DNA from: Haliclona indistincta
Lineage: Eukaryota > Porifera > Demospongiae > Haplosclerida > Chalinidae
NCBI GenBank assembly: GCA_964017065.1
Contig: OZ024783.1
Span: forward strand, 2,519,772 to 2,583,771
DNA length: 64,000 nucleotides
Reading direction: 5' to 3'
Of this stretch, positions 11,059 through 22,463 are shown piece after piece. The position numbers were made by a program, and so were the translations under genes. A model generated the notes under the pieces. That model was not told where the DNA came from and made no database searches. It worked only from the letters and a program-made list of their open reading frames with translations. Positions within the stretch are counted from its first letter, which is position 1. Every line of letters begins with the position of its first letter.

Positions 11059-11902
11059 GCACGCGAGGTCAACTTTCGCTAGTTCAACTGTCACGAGATC
11101 GACTCTTACGAGATCAACTCTCTCCAGATCAACTCTTCACCAGATCAACTCGTACGGAATCAACTCTCACTGAATCAATGATCACAGGATCAACTGTCGC
11201 GAATTCAACTGCTCGAAATCAACTATCACGAAAACCAACTGTCACAGAGTCAACTTTCACAGAGATCAACCGCACGAAATCAACTACGTGATCGCATGTG
11301 GGATGGACTATAAGTTCACCCAATCTGAAGTGCGGATGTGTTACGTCACGCTCGTTGCTATGGTATTCACGTGCTAAACAAAACTAAATCCTAAACCCAA
11401 GACCTTAAAACACTTCGCCTAACTGCGAAAAGCCAGGAGGGTCTTCCTAACTAACTAAGGATCGTCGAGAGGGTCTTCCTAACTAACTAAGGATCGTCGG
11501 AAGGGTCTTCCTAACTAAGGATCGTCGGGAGGGTCTTCCTAACTAAGGATCGTCGGGAGGGTCTTCCTAACTAACTAACTAACTAACTAAAAAATTTAAT
11601 ACGTTGATAAAAATTAGTAATAATTATGATAAACTAAGTGCCACACCTACGAATAATAAACTAAGTGCCAGGTTGATTTCGCAACAGCAAAGTTGATCCC
11701 GTAAGAGTTGACTGTTGCCAAAGTTAATTCTGTGACAGTAGTCTTCGCGAGAGTTGATTCTGTACTAGTAGACCTCGTTAGAGTTGACTTTGTACGAGTT
11801 GATCTCGTAAAGTTGATGTGGTGAATAATTGACCTCTTGGGAGTTGAACCAGTAAGAGTTGAATTCGCGAAGTTGACCTCACGAGAAGTTGACCTCGCGT
11901 GC
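11059..11902. mobile_element. Foldback-type element with inverted degenerate minisatellite arms
   Basis: Begins GCACGCGAGGTCAAC and ends with its reverse complement GTTGACCTCGCGTGC. The left arm (11059-11290) is a run of degenerate ~14-18 bp units of the type CACGAGATCAACTC; the right arm (11670-11902) is the same unit in inverted orientation. The centre has a direct repeat of about 28 bp (GGATCGTCGGGAGGGTCTTC core, 11425-11570) and an AACT run. This is the classic foldback layout. I could not find a clear target-site duplication. Confidence 0.65.
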
Positions 11903-12100
11903 TACCCCCACTTCACCACATCCACTGATCACGTGACGTTGCGCTAAATTAGAGAATTTCAGTTGCCAACTTGCCACTGTCTTGATCGAAAACGTGTACG
12001 TTATAATTATATACCCCAAGCATGCACTTAGTAGTGCATCACGTGCGCTAACAGAAAAAGAACATACTGACAGAGTATAACCAGTGATAAGAATTATTTA

Positions 12101-13353
12101 TTATTGTGAGCTGAGATGATCAGTGATGTGAATGTACAACAATATTGCACGTCTAAACGGAACATCATTACCAGATATTACGTTAGTAAACATGTCTTCA
12201 AATGTCATAGCATTGCTTTGAAACTCTAGTCTTCTCTGGTCCATTTTCTGTGTGTCATTCTCAAGTGGGTCTGTTCCATATGGACTTGGGTCTGTCAGTA
12301 CCCCACCCTGTTGCCGGTACATACCGACTGCATCTCCAGTGGATGGTAAATGAATGTTGGTTGTCGCAATTGTTCCAGGTCTTTCATGTTGAAGTAAGTT
12401 AGGAATACCTCGGTGAGGAAGAGCATGTGCATTCCATGCCATTATCATTCGGTTCATTCCAACCTTGGCAACCTCTTGAGTAACTGTTGATACACAAAAC
12501 TTTACTAAACTTGAGTCCAAGTCAATCTCTTCTTCATTGTCCATGTCAGTGAGAACACGTTTTAATGGATAAGTAACTCGACGATTTAGTTCCACCCAGA
12601 TTCTTTCTATGACATGATTTTCACGGGATGTCGTTTGTCTATATGGAGCAATACTAGGATCACCATATCCATTTCTTAAGTTTTCCTGAACAAACAACAT
12701 TAGATAGAACTCTCTCCCTTGATCGACACGAATCTGCTGCCACAAACCAAACTCTAATACTGCAGATCTGTATACTTCTTCATATATTATCATGTTATTT
12801 TTACGATTCATTACTGCAGCTGCCACAATTTTTCCAGAGAATCCATCTCTAGCCAATACATATACTAGACCATACATAGCCATTTTCTCATTTTGATCGA
12901 CATGTAGACGATGACCGAAACAATGAGCGATATAAACCCTAGGATTGGTACGCTCAACTATGTCATGTGTTCGCATTGCATGGTATCGAGGAGAAATAGC
13001 AGGGAGTGTAGACCTCAATTGGTGACCTGATACATGTACATCACAAGCAGCTAGGTACCCTTTCAGCATTTTTCTACCATATGAAGGTCCCACCTACAGT
13101 AAGCGTTAACTGATATGCATATTCATGTAATAATCTCCTTGCTCACCTCTGCAACGGCTTGGTGAACAGCTTCCAACTTATTCTGCTTGGACACGGCACG
13201 CATGTTATTTAAGTGAACATATCTCCTCACACTTCGCTCAGACAGACCTCGAGTAATACCAGGATACAATCCCCGAAGTTCAACTGAAATCTGCTTATAA
13301 TTCAGGCCTCCGTCCATCATTCTTTGAACGACCGATTTGTCTACAGCATCCAT
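12101..13353 (-). CDS. Integrase-core (DDE) protein with N-terminal helix-turn-helix, two exons
   Basis: Exons 13147-13353 (69 codons, ATG at 13353) and 12101-13093 join through a 53-nt GT-AG intron in phase 0 to give 399 residues. Residues 1-45 look like a helix-turn-helix (R-x-S-E-R-S-V-R-R-Y). The C-terminal part has the D, D, E candidates of an integrase fold: H-V-D-Q-N-E-K (about residue 127), R-V-D-Q-G-R-E (about 185) and R-E-N-H-V-I-E-R-I-W (about 220). This pattern fits the 'integrase core domain' proteins common in invertebrate and fish genomes, distinct from the Ty3 integrase at 60492. The frame is intact, so it may be an active transposase or a domesticated gene. A fragment related to the RING-like gene starts about 90 bp away on the other strand. 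Confidence 0.75.
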
Positions 13354-13440
13354 TTTTTCTGACCGTAAAACTTAATTAATTAGTTAACCACCAGGCCACG
13401 TGCATTGCTGTATCCTCGCGTTTCTCGATCATACCGACAT

Positions 13441-13760
13441 AGATAATACTGATATTCCTCTTCCGAGTTCTCTTCGAGGAAGCGATAGGCCAGAAGAAAC
13501 ACCACAGAAGAAGGAGGAGAAATCAACTCAATGTTTCCAACCTATCCAAACTTAGTCACATTAATGCTCCAGACACTCTGTACCTTATTTCTGGCGATGA
13601 CGACTTTGTGGCGCTGCCAGATAAAGACGGAAAGTTTCCATCGATGCAGTCATACCGTACGTGGCAGGTGGAAGGCATGGCATGCCGTCAGAGCTTGCTT
13701 GTCCTTGTGGATGCAACACCTTTCCCAGAGCTGATACCCGCACTAGTTGAAGAATTGTGA
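13441..13760 (+). pseudogene. Fragment related to the N-terminal domain of the RING-like gene
   Basis: One frame from about 13441 to the stop at 13758-13760 contains N-L-S-K-L-S-H-I-N-A-P-D-T-L-Y-L-I-S and, about 25 residues later, T-W-Q-V-E-G-M. The RING-like protein at 9120 has the same order: N-L-S-K-L-S, I-P-D-T-M-Y-L-L-S, T-W-R-V-S-G-M. There is no in-frame ATG ahead of the match and no RING part follows, so it is either a broken copy or an exon whose start I cannot see. It is divergently arranged with the integrase gene. Confidence 0.6.
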
Positions 13761-13870
13761 CAGTTCGGCACTTTGTGTCACTTGAGACTAGAACAGTATA
13801 CCATTTTGCTCATTTATGTCAGCATATGCACACAACAGTGTAATCTTGACTCAGCCCTTGAGAACAATCA

Positions 13871-14675
13871 TTATGCCTCGGTGGGCGGAGCCACGAGGCA
13901 TACAGTAGTTCGTTTGTGTATGTATCTGTCTGTCTGTCTGTCGGCAGGATTTCTCGTCGCTCGCTAAAAACTAAGCGCTGAAACGTGCAACACAACCTAA
14001 AGTCGATATTTGCTTGAAAATGAATTGTAAGGATTTTGGTTATAAGGCTCTGTTCGTGAGTTATAGCGTGATTGCTTACTTCGCGATCGCCGGCTGGCGA
14101 TCTAGTTGCTGATGTAACGACAAAATTGTCTATTGCTGGCTGCCTTACAGCTAGTGAGTTCGCATTTACTTCAGAACAGCACGGCAGACTTGTATATGAA
14201 GCTGCGTTCTAGAGTTTAATATGGCGCATAGCTTTGCTTACCTCGCGATCGATGGCCGTTGCTGGCGATCTGGAGTTCTCCGTAGACAAAACTATCCACA
14301 GTTGACTGCCTAGAAGCTGATAGGTTACATCGTAAGTCTAAAGAAATTGTGTAAGCAAGCTATCTCGCTCGTTGTACGTGCTGTGCCCTGAACAATATAG
14401 ACACGCCCAGTTGAATTAGTGGTCAGCACTGATTGGCTTCTGATTGCATAACTATTATACTGCATTGTGATTGCTGTACAGAAAGGTACAACTGCTGCAG
14501 TTTAACTTTACTGTGTATGTTTGTAACAGCAACTGCTAAATAATGAGCTCAAGATCATGTTCAACTAGCAACAGCAGACTTTCATTACTGCTTGTGTATT
14601 TCAGTTCAGCGTATTTAGTCAGACAGGCATGTATGCATAACATTCCACCGAGGCATAAGCACCTTCGGTGCCTAG
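13871..14675 (+). mobile_element. Helitron-like non-autonomous element 3
   Basis: Lies between a host A (13870) and T (14676). Starts TTATGCCTCGGTGG, with CGAGGCAT 20 bp on able to fold back on it; a TCTG microsatellite follows at 13926-13942. The inverted copy CCACCGAGGCATAA is at 14646-14659, directly followed by the hairpin GCACC-TTC-GGTGC and the end CTAG. The architecture equals element 1 although the sequences differ, so it is a second family of the same type. No coding potential seen. Confidence 0.7.
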
Positions 14676-15140
14676 TTTATCTTAGCACTTGAGAACAAGT
14701 ATGCAGTCTTCCTTCATCATCTAGTAATTATTATTCATTCATTTATCTCAGAACTTAAGATATTCATTCGTCTATCTCAGCATAATTATTTGATCATTTA
14801 ACTTCATCTATCTTGTCACCACAATTTCATTTTGGTTCAAGGCAGGAATATTATTTAGGATGGCATGCATTAATTTTATGGAATGGCGTGTGCGTCATGT
14901 AGTTTGTTGCAGAATCACTGGCACTGATAGCATATTTAATACTGATGGGCGTGGTTCAAGTAACAAAAACTGGCTGAAGCTTCAGCTCCAATTGTGGTCC
15001 TGGTTATTCAGTAAAAACAGAACTCATGAGTGTGTTATTAAATTTTGGAGTAAGATAGGAGAGAGAGATCATTACCTTTACTGGTTGCCATGGTAGACCA
15101 TAAGCACGTTGCCTGTACATTATTTATAACTAAAATTATT
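14676..15140. other. Intergenic, nothing recognised
   Basis: AT-rich with ATTCAT-type simple sequence near 14730-14780. A short plus frame (14860-15096) has no domain, no splice context and no partner elsewhere; not called. Confidence 0.35.
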
Positions 15141-15465
15141 ATCTACACACTTGGTGTTTATGCAAATTTCTAATTTTGCTGACAATGCAATTTTGTGAAT
15201 AGACATTTCTGCAACCTGAATTGCAAATTTGCTGAGTAAGCGATTTTGTACTTTTGCAACCCAAAATAGCAAATTTGCTGACAAAGCATTTTTGTAAATC
15301 TGGAATTTGAAATCTGGAATTTGAAAATGGCATTGCAGACCGCAATTTGAGAGAAAACTGCATGAAAAAGCGAATCTGCAAGTAGAAATGTTGTCAGAAT
15401 AGCAGTTTTCAATGGCTTGTCACTCGAAAAGTGGTTGGCCACTTTTGACCACTGACCGTCGAGGC
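15141..15465 (-). repeat. AT-rich repeat family, inverted copy
   Basis: Reverse-complement relative of 6564-6960, with the same modules (GCAAATTTGC palindromes, the AAAACTGCTATTCTGACAAC unit). The gag frame at 15420-16190 runs into it and ends there, so the two are fused, either as one non-autonomous element or by truncation. Confidence 0.6.
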
Positions 15466-16190
15466 CCTTTTTTCCTGGAACGACATACTGAAGCGATATG
15501 CCCTTTTTTTCCACATTCGTGACATTTAGCGTCTTTGAAGCGGCACATGGAAGACGAATGATTGCCCTTTCCACAACGATAACACAATCTCGTAGGACTG
15601 TTGCTTGGCGGATCCTCCTTACGACGAATAAAACCGATGGTTGGCGGGTTGTCAGTAGAATCTTGGAACCGGTGTGCGTCCCGTCTGGCAGCTTCTTGTG
15701 CTTTAGCAATTTCAATGGCACGCTGCAGAGTTAAGCCTTCTTCTGCGAGCAGTTTTGACTGAAGTGCTTCACTGCGTAGGCCGCATACGAATTGGTCCCT
15801 CAGAGCATCATTCAGGAAGTCGCCGTAGTTGCAATCACGGGATAGAGTACGTAGTCCTGCTGTAAACTCCATGACTGACTCGTTCTCAAGCTGGAACCTC
15901 CTGTGAAAACGAAAACGTTCAGCTACAACCATTTTCTTGGGTTGGAAGTGATTCGTCAATAGCTCACTCAACTCCGCGAAAGTCTTCGTGCTAGGAGCGT
16001 CAGGAGCAGCCAAGTCAGCTAGCAAGGAATATGTCTTGCTTCCGATAACGGTGAGCAGCACAGCCACCTTCTTATCATCCTCCACCGCATTTGCTACAAA
16101 GAAAAGCTGAATTCGCTCAAGATAAGTTCCTATCTTCTCCTCCTCAGAGACGAATGGAGCGATATGACCGATAGAACTCCCGGCAGCCAT
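15420..16190 (-). CDS. gag: LTR-retrotransposon gag with two zinc knuckles (orphan)
   Basis: 256 residues from the ATG at 16190. The first ~170 residues form a retrotransposon gag-type domain (F-A-E-L-S-E-L-L-T-N-H-F and R-D-Q-F-V-C-G-L-R motifs). Two CCHC zinc knuckles follow, C-Y-R-C-G-K-G-N-H-S-S-S-M-C and C-H-E-C-G-K-K-G-H-I-A-S-V-C, for nucleic-acid binding. No protease or RT follows: after the knuckles the frame enters the AT-rich repeat and stops. Upstream, TTGGCGACAAGG in the minus direction looks like a primer-binding-site region next to an LTR end. The element is therefore incomplete, and belongs to a family other than the Ty3 element at 56677. Confidence 0.75.
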   Translation of the reverse strand: MAAGSSIGHIAPFVSEEEKIGTYLERIQLFFVANAVEDDKKVAVLLTVIGSKTYSLLADLAAPDAPSTKTFAELSELLTNHFQPKKMVVAERFRFHRRFQLENESVMEFTAGLRTLSRDCNYGDFLNDALRDQFVCGLRSEALQSKLLAEEGLTLQRAIEIAKAQEAARRDAHRFQDSTDNPPTIGFIRRKEDPPSNSPTRLCYRCGKGNHSSSMCRFKDAKCHECGKKGHIASVCRSRKKGPRRSVVKSGQPLFE

Positions 16191-16222
16191 CTTTCAGCAG
16201 TATCCCATCCTTGTCGCCAAAA

Positions 16223-16416
16223 TGTAGTGTTTGACAGAGTTAGGTCAGGATTCAAAGACTGTCTTATTAGCAGAACACACACATTTAAATAGAACTAGGA
16301 ACAAACGGAGACACTAAGATTACAACTCTAGACACATAAGGCCGTGCAGAACACAGCGACAAACAACTATGTACAATCAATGTTCAATCACGAACAGGCT
16401 TCAATTGTTGAACACA
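16223..16416 (-). mobile_element. Probable 5' LTR of the orphan gag element
   Basis: In the minus direction this ~194-bp stretch starts TGTTCAACAATTG and ends ACACTACA, immediately before a primer-binding-site-like TTTTGGCGACAAGG and the gag ATG. A TATTTAAAT lies inside. Its outer edge touches the first satellite monomer at about 16419. The outer boundary is approximate within a few bases, and no second LTR is present to confirm it. Confidence 0.5.
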
Positions 16417-16418
16417 AT

Positions 16419-19400
16419 ACAAATCACCAGCATGCTTAAAAAAGATCTAACTTTTCACACGGCAAGAATAGAGTTAGTAGAGATTGACAGAGCAGTCTAG
16501 TGACGTTGGCTTATTCCCACATCGAGTTACAAGTGTGGGTCCTTATCGAATGCAATACCAATTATTGTTGCGGTTATCACGTAACACATCACCAGCATGC
16601 CTTTAAAGGGATGTAACTTTTCACACAGCAAGAATAGAGTTAGTAGAGACTGCCAGAGCAGTCTAGTGACATTATCTTTTTCCTACATCAAGTTACAAGT
16701 GTGAGTCCTTATCGAAAACAATAACTGGATTGCTACTGCAATCACAGTGCTGGTATCACATCACAAGCATGCTTTAAAAGGATCTAACTTTTCACACAGC
16801 AACAATAGAGTTAGTAGAGACTGTCAGAGCAGTCTAGTGACATTAGCTTATTCCTACATCAAGTTACAAGTGTGGGTCCTTAACGAATACAATACCTATG
16901 ATAACCGCTGTAATCACAGTGCTGGTAACAAATCACCAGCATGCTTTAAAAGGATCTAACTTTTCACACAGCAAGAATAGAGTTATTAGAGACTGCCAAA
17001 GCAGTCTTGTTACATTAGCTTATTCCTACATCAAGTTACAAGTGTGGGTCCTTATCGAATACAATACCTGAATTGCTACTGCAATCACAGTGCTGGTAAC
17101 ACATCACAAGCATGCTTAAAAAAGATCTAACTTTTCACACAGCAAGAATAGAGTTAGTAGAGACTGTCAGAGCAGTCTAGTGACATTAGCTTATTCCTAC
17201 ATCAAGTTACAAGTGTGGGTCCTTATCGAATACAATAACTGGATTGCTACTGCAATCACAGTGCTGGTATCACATCACAAGCATGCTTTAAAAGGATCTA
17301 ACTTTTCACACAGCAAGAATAGAGTTAGTAGAGACTGCCAGAGCAGTGTAGTAACATTAGCTTATTCCTACATCAAGTTACAAGTGTAGGTCTTTATCGA
17401 TTAAAATACCTGAATTGCTACTGCAATCACAGTGCTGGTAACACATCACCTGCATGCATTAAAAAGGATATAACTTTTCACACAGCAAGAATAGAGTTAG
17501 TAGAGACTGCCAGAGCAGTCTAGTGACATTACCTTATTCCTACATCAAGTTACAAGTATGGGTCCTTATCGAATACAATAGCTATGATTGCTGCTGTAAT
17601 CACAGTCCTGGTAACACATCACTAGCATGCTTTACAAATATCTAACTTTTCACACAGCAAGAATAGAGTTAGTAGAGACTGCCAGAGCAGTCTAGTGACA
17701 ATATCTTTTTCCTACATCAAGTTACAAGTGTGGGTCCTTATCGAATACAATAACTGGATTGCTACTGCAATCACAGTGCTGGTATCACATCACAAGCATG
17801 CTTTAAAAGGATCTAACTTTTCACACAGCGAGAATAGAGTTAGTAGAGACTGCCAGAGCAGTCTAGTGACATTATCTTTTTCCTACATCAAGTTACAAGT
17901 GTGGGTCCTTATCGAATACAATACCTGTGATTGCTGCTGTAATCGCAGTGCTGGTAACACATCACCACTCACCAGCATGCTTTAAAAAGATTTAACCTTT
18001 CACACAGAAAGAATAGAGTTAGTAGAGACTGCCAGAGCAGTCTAGTGACATTAGCTTATTCCTACATCAAGTTACAAGTGTGGGTCCTTATCGAATACAA
18101 TACCTGGATTGCTCCTGCTATCACAGTGCTGGTATCACATCACAAGCATGCTTTAAAAAGATCTAACTTTTCACACAGCAAGAATAGAGTTAGTAGTGAC
18201 TGCCAGAGCAGTCTAGTGACATTAGCTTATTCCTACTTCAAGTTACAAGTGTGGGTCCTTATCGAATACAGTACCTATTGTAACTGCTGTAATCACAGTG
18301 CTGGTAACAAATCACCAGCATGCTTAAAAAAGATCTAACTTTTCACACAGCAAGAATAGAGTTAGTAGAGACTGCCAGAGCAGTGTAGTGACATTAGCTT
18401 ATTCCTACATCAAGTTACAAGTGTGGGTCCTTATCGAATACAATAACTGGATTGCTACTGCAATCACAGTGCTGGTATCACATCACAAGCATGCTTTAAA
18501 AGGATCTAACTTTTCACACAGCAAGAATAGAGTTAGTAGAGACTGTCAGAGCAGTCTAGTGACATTAGCTTATTCCTACATCAAGTTACAAGTGTGGGTC
18601 CTTATCGAATACAATACCTATGATAACCGCTGTAATCACAGTGCTGGTAACAAATCACCAGCATGCTTTAAAAGGATCTAACTTTTCACACAGCAAGAAT
18701 AGAGTTATTAGAGACTGCCAGAGCAGTCTTGTGACATTAGCTTATTCCTACATCAAGTTACAAGTGTGGGTCCTTATCGAATACAATACCTGAATTGCTA
18801 CTGCAATCACAGTGCTGGTAACACATCACAAGCATGCTTTAAAAATATCTAACTTTTGACACAGCAAGAATAGAGTTAGTAGAGACTGCCAGAGCAGTCT
18901 TGTGACATTAGCTTATTCCTACATCAAGTTACAAGTGTGGGTCCTTATCGAATACAATAACTGGATTGCTACTGCAATCACAGTGCTGGTAACACAAAAC
19001 AAGCATGCTTAAAAAAGATCTAACTTTTCACACAGCAAGAATAGAGTTAGTAGAGACTGTCAGAGCAGTCTAGTGACATTAGCTTATTCCTACATCAAGT
19101 TACAAGTGTGTGTCCTTATCGAATACAATAACTGGATTGCTACCGCAATCACAGTGCTGGTATCACATCACAAGCATGCTTTAAAAGGATCTAACTTTTC
19201 ACACAGCAAGAATAGAGTTAGTAGAGACTGCCAGAGCAGTCTAGGGACATTAGCTTATTCCTACAACAAGTTACAAGTGTGGGTCCTTATCGAATACAAT
19301 AACTGGATTGCAACTGCAATCACAGTGCTGGTATCACATCACAAGCATGCTTTAAAAGGATCTAACTTTTCACACAGCGACAATAGAGTTAGTAGAGACT

Positions 19401-21838
19401 GCCAGAGCAGTCTAGTGACATTATCTTTTTCCTACATCAAGTTACAAGACTAGTGTGGGTCCTTATCGAATACAATATCTATGATAACTGCTGTAATCAC
19501 AGTGCTGGTAACAAATCACCAGCATGCTTAAAAAAGATCTAACTTTTCACACAGCAAGAATAGTGTTAGTAGAGACTGTCAGAGCAGTCTAGTGACATTA
19601 GCTTATTCCTACATCAAGTTACAAGTGTGGGTCCTTATCGAATACAATAACTGGATTGCTACTGCAATCACAGTGCTGGTATCACATCACAAGCATGCTT
19701 TAAAAGGATCTAACTTTTCACACAGCAAGAATAGAGTTAGGAGAGACTGCCAGAGCAGTGTAGTGACATTAGCTTATTCCTACATCAAGTTACAAGTGTG
19801 GGTCCTTATCGAATAAAATACCTGAATTGCTACTGCAATCACAGTGCTGGTAACACATCACCTGCATGCTTAAAAAGGATACAACTTTTCATACAGCAAG
19901 AATAGAGTTAGTAGAGACTGCCAGAGCAGTCTAGTAATATTAGCTTATTCCTACATCAAGTTACAAGTGTGGGTCCTTATCGAATACAATAGCTATGATT
20001 GCTGCTGTAATCACAGTGCTGGTAACACATCACTAGCATGCTTTAAAAAGATCTAACTTTTCACACAGCAAGAATAGAGTTAGTAGAGACTGCCAGAGCA
20101 GTCTAGTGACATTATCTTTTTCCTACATCAAGTTACAAGTGTGGGTCCTTATCGAATACAATAACTGGATTGCTACTGCAATCACAGAGCTGGTATCACA
20201 TCACAAGTATGCTTTAAAAGGATCTAACTTTTCACACAGCGAGAATAGAGTTAGTAGAGACTGCCAGAGCAGTCTAGTTACATTATCTTTTTCCTACATC
20301 AAGTTACAAGTGTGGGTCCTTATCGAATACAATACCTGTGATTGCTGCTGTAATCACAGTGCTGGTAACACATCACCACTCACCAGCATGCTTTAAAAAG
20401 ATTTAACTTTTCACACAGCAAGAATAGAGTTAGTAGAGACTGCCAGAGCAGTCTAGTGACATTAGCTTATTCCTACATCAAGTTACAAGTGTGGGTCCTT
20501 ATCGAATACAATACCTATGATAACTGCTGTAATCACAGTGCTGGTAACAAATCACCAGCATGCTTAAAAAAGATCTAACTTTTCACACAGCAAGAATAGA
20601 GTTAGTAGAGACTTTCAGAGCAGTCTAGTGACATTAGCTTATTCCTACATCAAGTTACAAGTGTGGGTCCTTATCGAATACAATACCTATGATTGCTGCT
20701 GTAATCACAGTGCTGGTAACACATCACAAGCATGCTTTAAAAAGATCTAACTTTTCACACAGCAAGAATAGAGTTAGTAGAGACTGCCAGAGCAGTCTAG
20801 TGACATTAGCTTATTCCTACATCAAGTTACAAGTGTGGGCCTTATCGAATACAGTACCTATTGTAACTGCTGTAATCACAGTGCTGGTAACAAATCACCA
20901 GCATGCTTAAAAAAGATCTAACTTTTCACACAGCAAGAATAGAGTTAGTAGAGACTGTCAGAGCAGTCTAGTGATATTAGCTTATTCCTACATCAAGTTA
21001 CAAGTGTGGGTCCTTATCGAATACAATACCTATGATAACTGCTGTAATCACAGTGCTGGTAACAAATCACCAGCATGCTTAAAAAAGATCTAACTTTTCA
21101 CACAGCAAGAATAGAGTTAGTAGAGACTGCCAGAGCAGTGTAGTGACATTAGCTTATTCCTACATCAAGTTACAAGTGAGGGTCCTTATCGAATACAAAA
21201 CCTGGATTGCTACTGCAATCACAGTGCTGGTAACACATCACAAGCATGCTTAAAAAAGATCTAACTTTTCACACATCAAGAATAGAGTTAGTAGAGACTG
21301 CCAGAGCAGTCTAGTGACATTAGCTTATTCCTACATCAAGTTACAAGTGCGCTTCCTTATCGAATACAATACCTATGATTTTTGCGGTTATCACAGTGCT
21401 GGTAAGACATCACCAGCATGCCTTTAAAAGATCTAACTTTTCACACAGCAAGAATAGAGTTAGTAGAGACTGCCAGAGCAGTCTAGTGACATTATCTTAT
21501 TCCTACATCAAGTTACAAGTGTGGGTCCTTATCGAATACAATACCTATGATTGTTGCGTTTATCACAGTGCTGGTGACACATCACTGGCATGCCTTTGAA
21601 AGATCTAACTTTTCACACAGCAAGAATAGAGTTAGTAGAGACTGCCAGAGCAGTCTAGTGACATTATCTTATTCCTACATCAAGTTACAAGTGTGGGTCC
21701 TTATCGAATACAATACCTGGATTGCTACTGTAATCACAGTGCTGGTAACACATCACCAGCATGCTTTAAACAGATCTAACTATTCTGAGTGCAAGAATAG
21801 AGTTATTAGAGACTACCAGAGTAGTAGAGTAACATTAC
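16419..21838 (+). repeat. Satellite array, ~171-bp monomer, about 31 copies
   Basis: The landmark GAGTTAGTAGAGAC recurs at 16471, 16637, 16808, 16980, 17151, 17322 and so on, giving a 171-172 bp period. Monomers fall into types (for example ACTGGATTGCTACTGCAATC versus CCTATGATTGCTGCTGTAAT). Because 171 is a multiple of three, the same reading frame recurs in consecutive monomers and produces spurious open frames. Longer-range order exists: a rare insertion CACCACTCACCAGC occurs at about 17962 and 20366, and blocks 17180-17985 and 19590-20396 match at an offset near 2410 bp (14 monomers). The last monomer (21780-21838) is decayed. Confidence 0.95.
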
Positions 21839-21981
21839 ATCAAGTAACAAAGTGAACTGAGAAGTAGAAGGAAAGAAGCGAAGTCGCAGCGCTGCGCGAT
21901 CGCGATGGTAAATGGGCGGACGGGTTAAAGATCGCGGGTCCTTAGGTCGGGTCCTTGTGCGTTTTCTGACTAGTATACATG

Positions 21982-22463
21982 TAGATGACTTCGGTGTGAA
22001 CTCTCACCTCATTAAACGCGAGGCAATCTTGGTAGGCGTGCCTAGGTCTAGCGCTTAAGTTACACCCCTTTGGGGTCAGTGCTGCCTTCTTTCGTGTGTT
22101 AAAGCAAGAAAACTATAAAATCAGAGGCCTGAGTTGCTTGAAGAGTGATTACTACTCCCAACCTTTAAATCTGAGGCCTGAAGAGCGGCGGCTACACCCA
22201 TAAGCCATGCACGCCGTAGTACATGTACAGGCGTGGCTTTTGGGTGTACCAATCGCTCGTCAGGCCTCAGATTTGTAGTTTCGGAGTAGTAATCGCTCTT
22301 CAAGCAACCCAGACCTCTGATTTTATAGTTTTCTTGCTTTAACACACGAAAGAAGGCAGCATGCACTGACCCCAAAGGGGTGTAACTTAAGCGCTAGACC
22401 TAGGCACGCCTACCAAGATTGCCTCGCGTTTAATGAGGTGAGAGTTCACACCGAAGTCATCTA
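21982..22463. repeat. Large palindrome (arms ~240 bp)
   Basis: The two halves are reverse complements around a centre at GTACATGTAC (22219-22228), almost without spacer. Outer parts match very closely (for example CCTAGGTCTAGCGCTTAAG with its complement); a central part near 22165-22200 is more diverged. It joins the satellite array to the NLR1 3' flank. A MITE/foldback origin is likely; no target duplication identified. Confidence 0.7.

Noticed and set aside
10843..11291. Thr/Ser-rich plus frame
   Set aside because: Its repetitive part is the left arm of the foldback element; no partner gene or domain.
16747..21855. Many plus-strand open frames with the same repeated protein
   Set aside because: They follow the 171-bp satellite; the period is divisible by three so the frame recurs. 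No splice or start context supports a gene.
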